The position numbers and the translations under genes were made by a program. Below the pieces are notes generated by a model. That model ran no database searches, was not told the origin of the DNA, and saw nothing but the letters and a program-made list of their open reading frames with translations. From Desulfobacteraceae bacterium (lineage in GTDB: Bacteria > Desulfobacterota > DSM-4660 > Desulfatiglandales > Desulfatiglandaceae), in contig CP070700.1 in NCBI GenBank assembly GCA_020349865.1, positions 3,053,454 to 3,058,995 of the forward strand: 5,542 nt of DNA, read 5' to 3'. This document shows positions 5,329-5,542 of the stretch, in pieces (within the stretch, counting starts at the first letter, position 1; each line of letters begins with the position of its first letter).

Positions 5329-5542
5329 TCAAAGAAAATCCCTGGCGCTCTCGTTCGGGCGAGTTACGCTGAATGTGAGCACCACACCATCCGCACCGCC
5401 TTGAGTGAAGCGAATCGCTGCGTTGGCCGCTGACATTGAACCACGACTGGTGCCTACTAACCACACGGGAACAGGATCGCAGTGATGGGAGGGTCGCATG
5501 GTGGCACGGCGACACTTTACGCGGTCAGCAATCCCGCCGATC
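5329..5542 (-). pseudogene. Truncated alpha/beta-hydrolase fragment, 5' end beyond the window
   Basis: The minus-strand frame is open from the right edge to TGA at 5329-5331, 70 residues. It contains the strand and nucleophile elbow PVWLVGTSRGSMSAANAAIR (G-T-S-R-G-S, Ser as predicted nucleophile), then GGADGVVLTFSVT. This pattern is typical of alpha/beta hydrolases of the form VWLVGTSRG...SAAN...GPDGIVLTSSVT, as I recall the family. Such proteins continue for roughly 80-100 residues with the catalytic Asp and His, but here the frame ends SVTRPNESARDFL and the PagL-like gene begins at once. The copy therefore lacks two of the three catalytic residues and is probably dead. The part upstream of PVWLVG (5479-5542) fits the family poorly; see the finding on the opposing frame. 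Confidence 0.6.

Noticed and set aside
5312..5515. 67-codon minus-strand ORF rich in Arg, Ser and Cys
   Set aside because: It is out of frame with the hydrolase fragment on the same strand, which carries a recognisable motif.
1..5542. tRNA, rRNA or CRISPR array
   Set aside because: No cloverleaf, conserved rRNA stretch or regularly spaced direct repeats were seen on either strand.

Overview
The window looks like an accessory or partly decayed stretch of a Gram-negative bacterial chromosome or metagenomic contig. Gram-negative is inferred from a PagL-like outer-membrane barrel and a lipoprotein-type signal. A possible sigma-54 promoter, moderate GC and low coding density would fit a deltaproteobacterium-like (Desulfobacterota) or related lineage, but the sequence does not fix the taxon.

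Layout. 1-379: no firm gene; it holds one copy of a two-box repeat, GC-rich palindromes, then an AT-rich promoter region. 380-1384 (+): exported protein of unknown function with two UVR-like helical hairpins, followed by a rho-independent terminator and a second, inverted copy of the repeat. 1775-2617 (-): CPBP-family intramembrane protease with all three motifs intact. 2642-2909 (-): apparently frameshifted remnant of a gene just upstream of the protease. 2898-3444: third repeat copy, a hairpin-dense tract, and a 32-codon minus-strand ORF with a strong Shine-Dalgarno sequence. 3445-4042 (+): probable lipoprotein of 198 residues whose signal peptide and body are separated by a one-base frame change in a run of nine T; a strong terminator follows at 4174-4213. 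4238-4562 (+): scraps of one or two small membrane proteins spread over three frames. 4742-5311 (+): PagL-like outer-membrane beta-barrel. 5329-5542 (-): truncated alpha/beta-hydrolase fragment running off the right edge.

No operon or pathway links the intact genes; each plus-strand gene appears to be its own transcription unit. The common theme is the cell envelope (exported protein, membrane protease, lipoprotein, outer-membrane barrel) within DNA containing several broken genes. Several frame breaks lie at or near homopolymers, so assembly error has to be weighed against true decay, phase variation or transcriptional slippage. I did not find a convincing complete new multi-gene system. The best leads are the T9-interrupted lipoprotein, the repeated two-box element and the hydrolase junction at the right edge.
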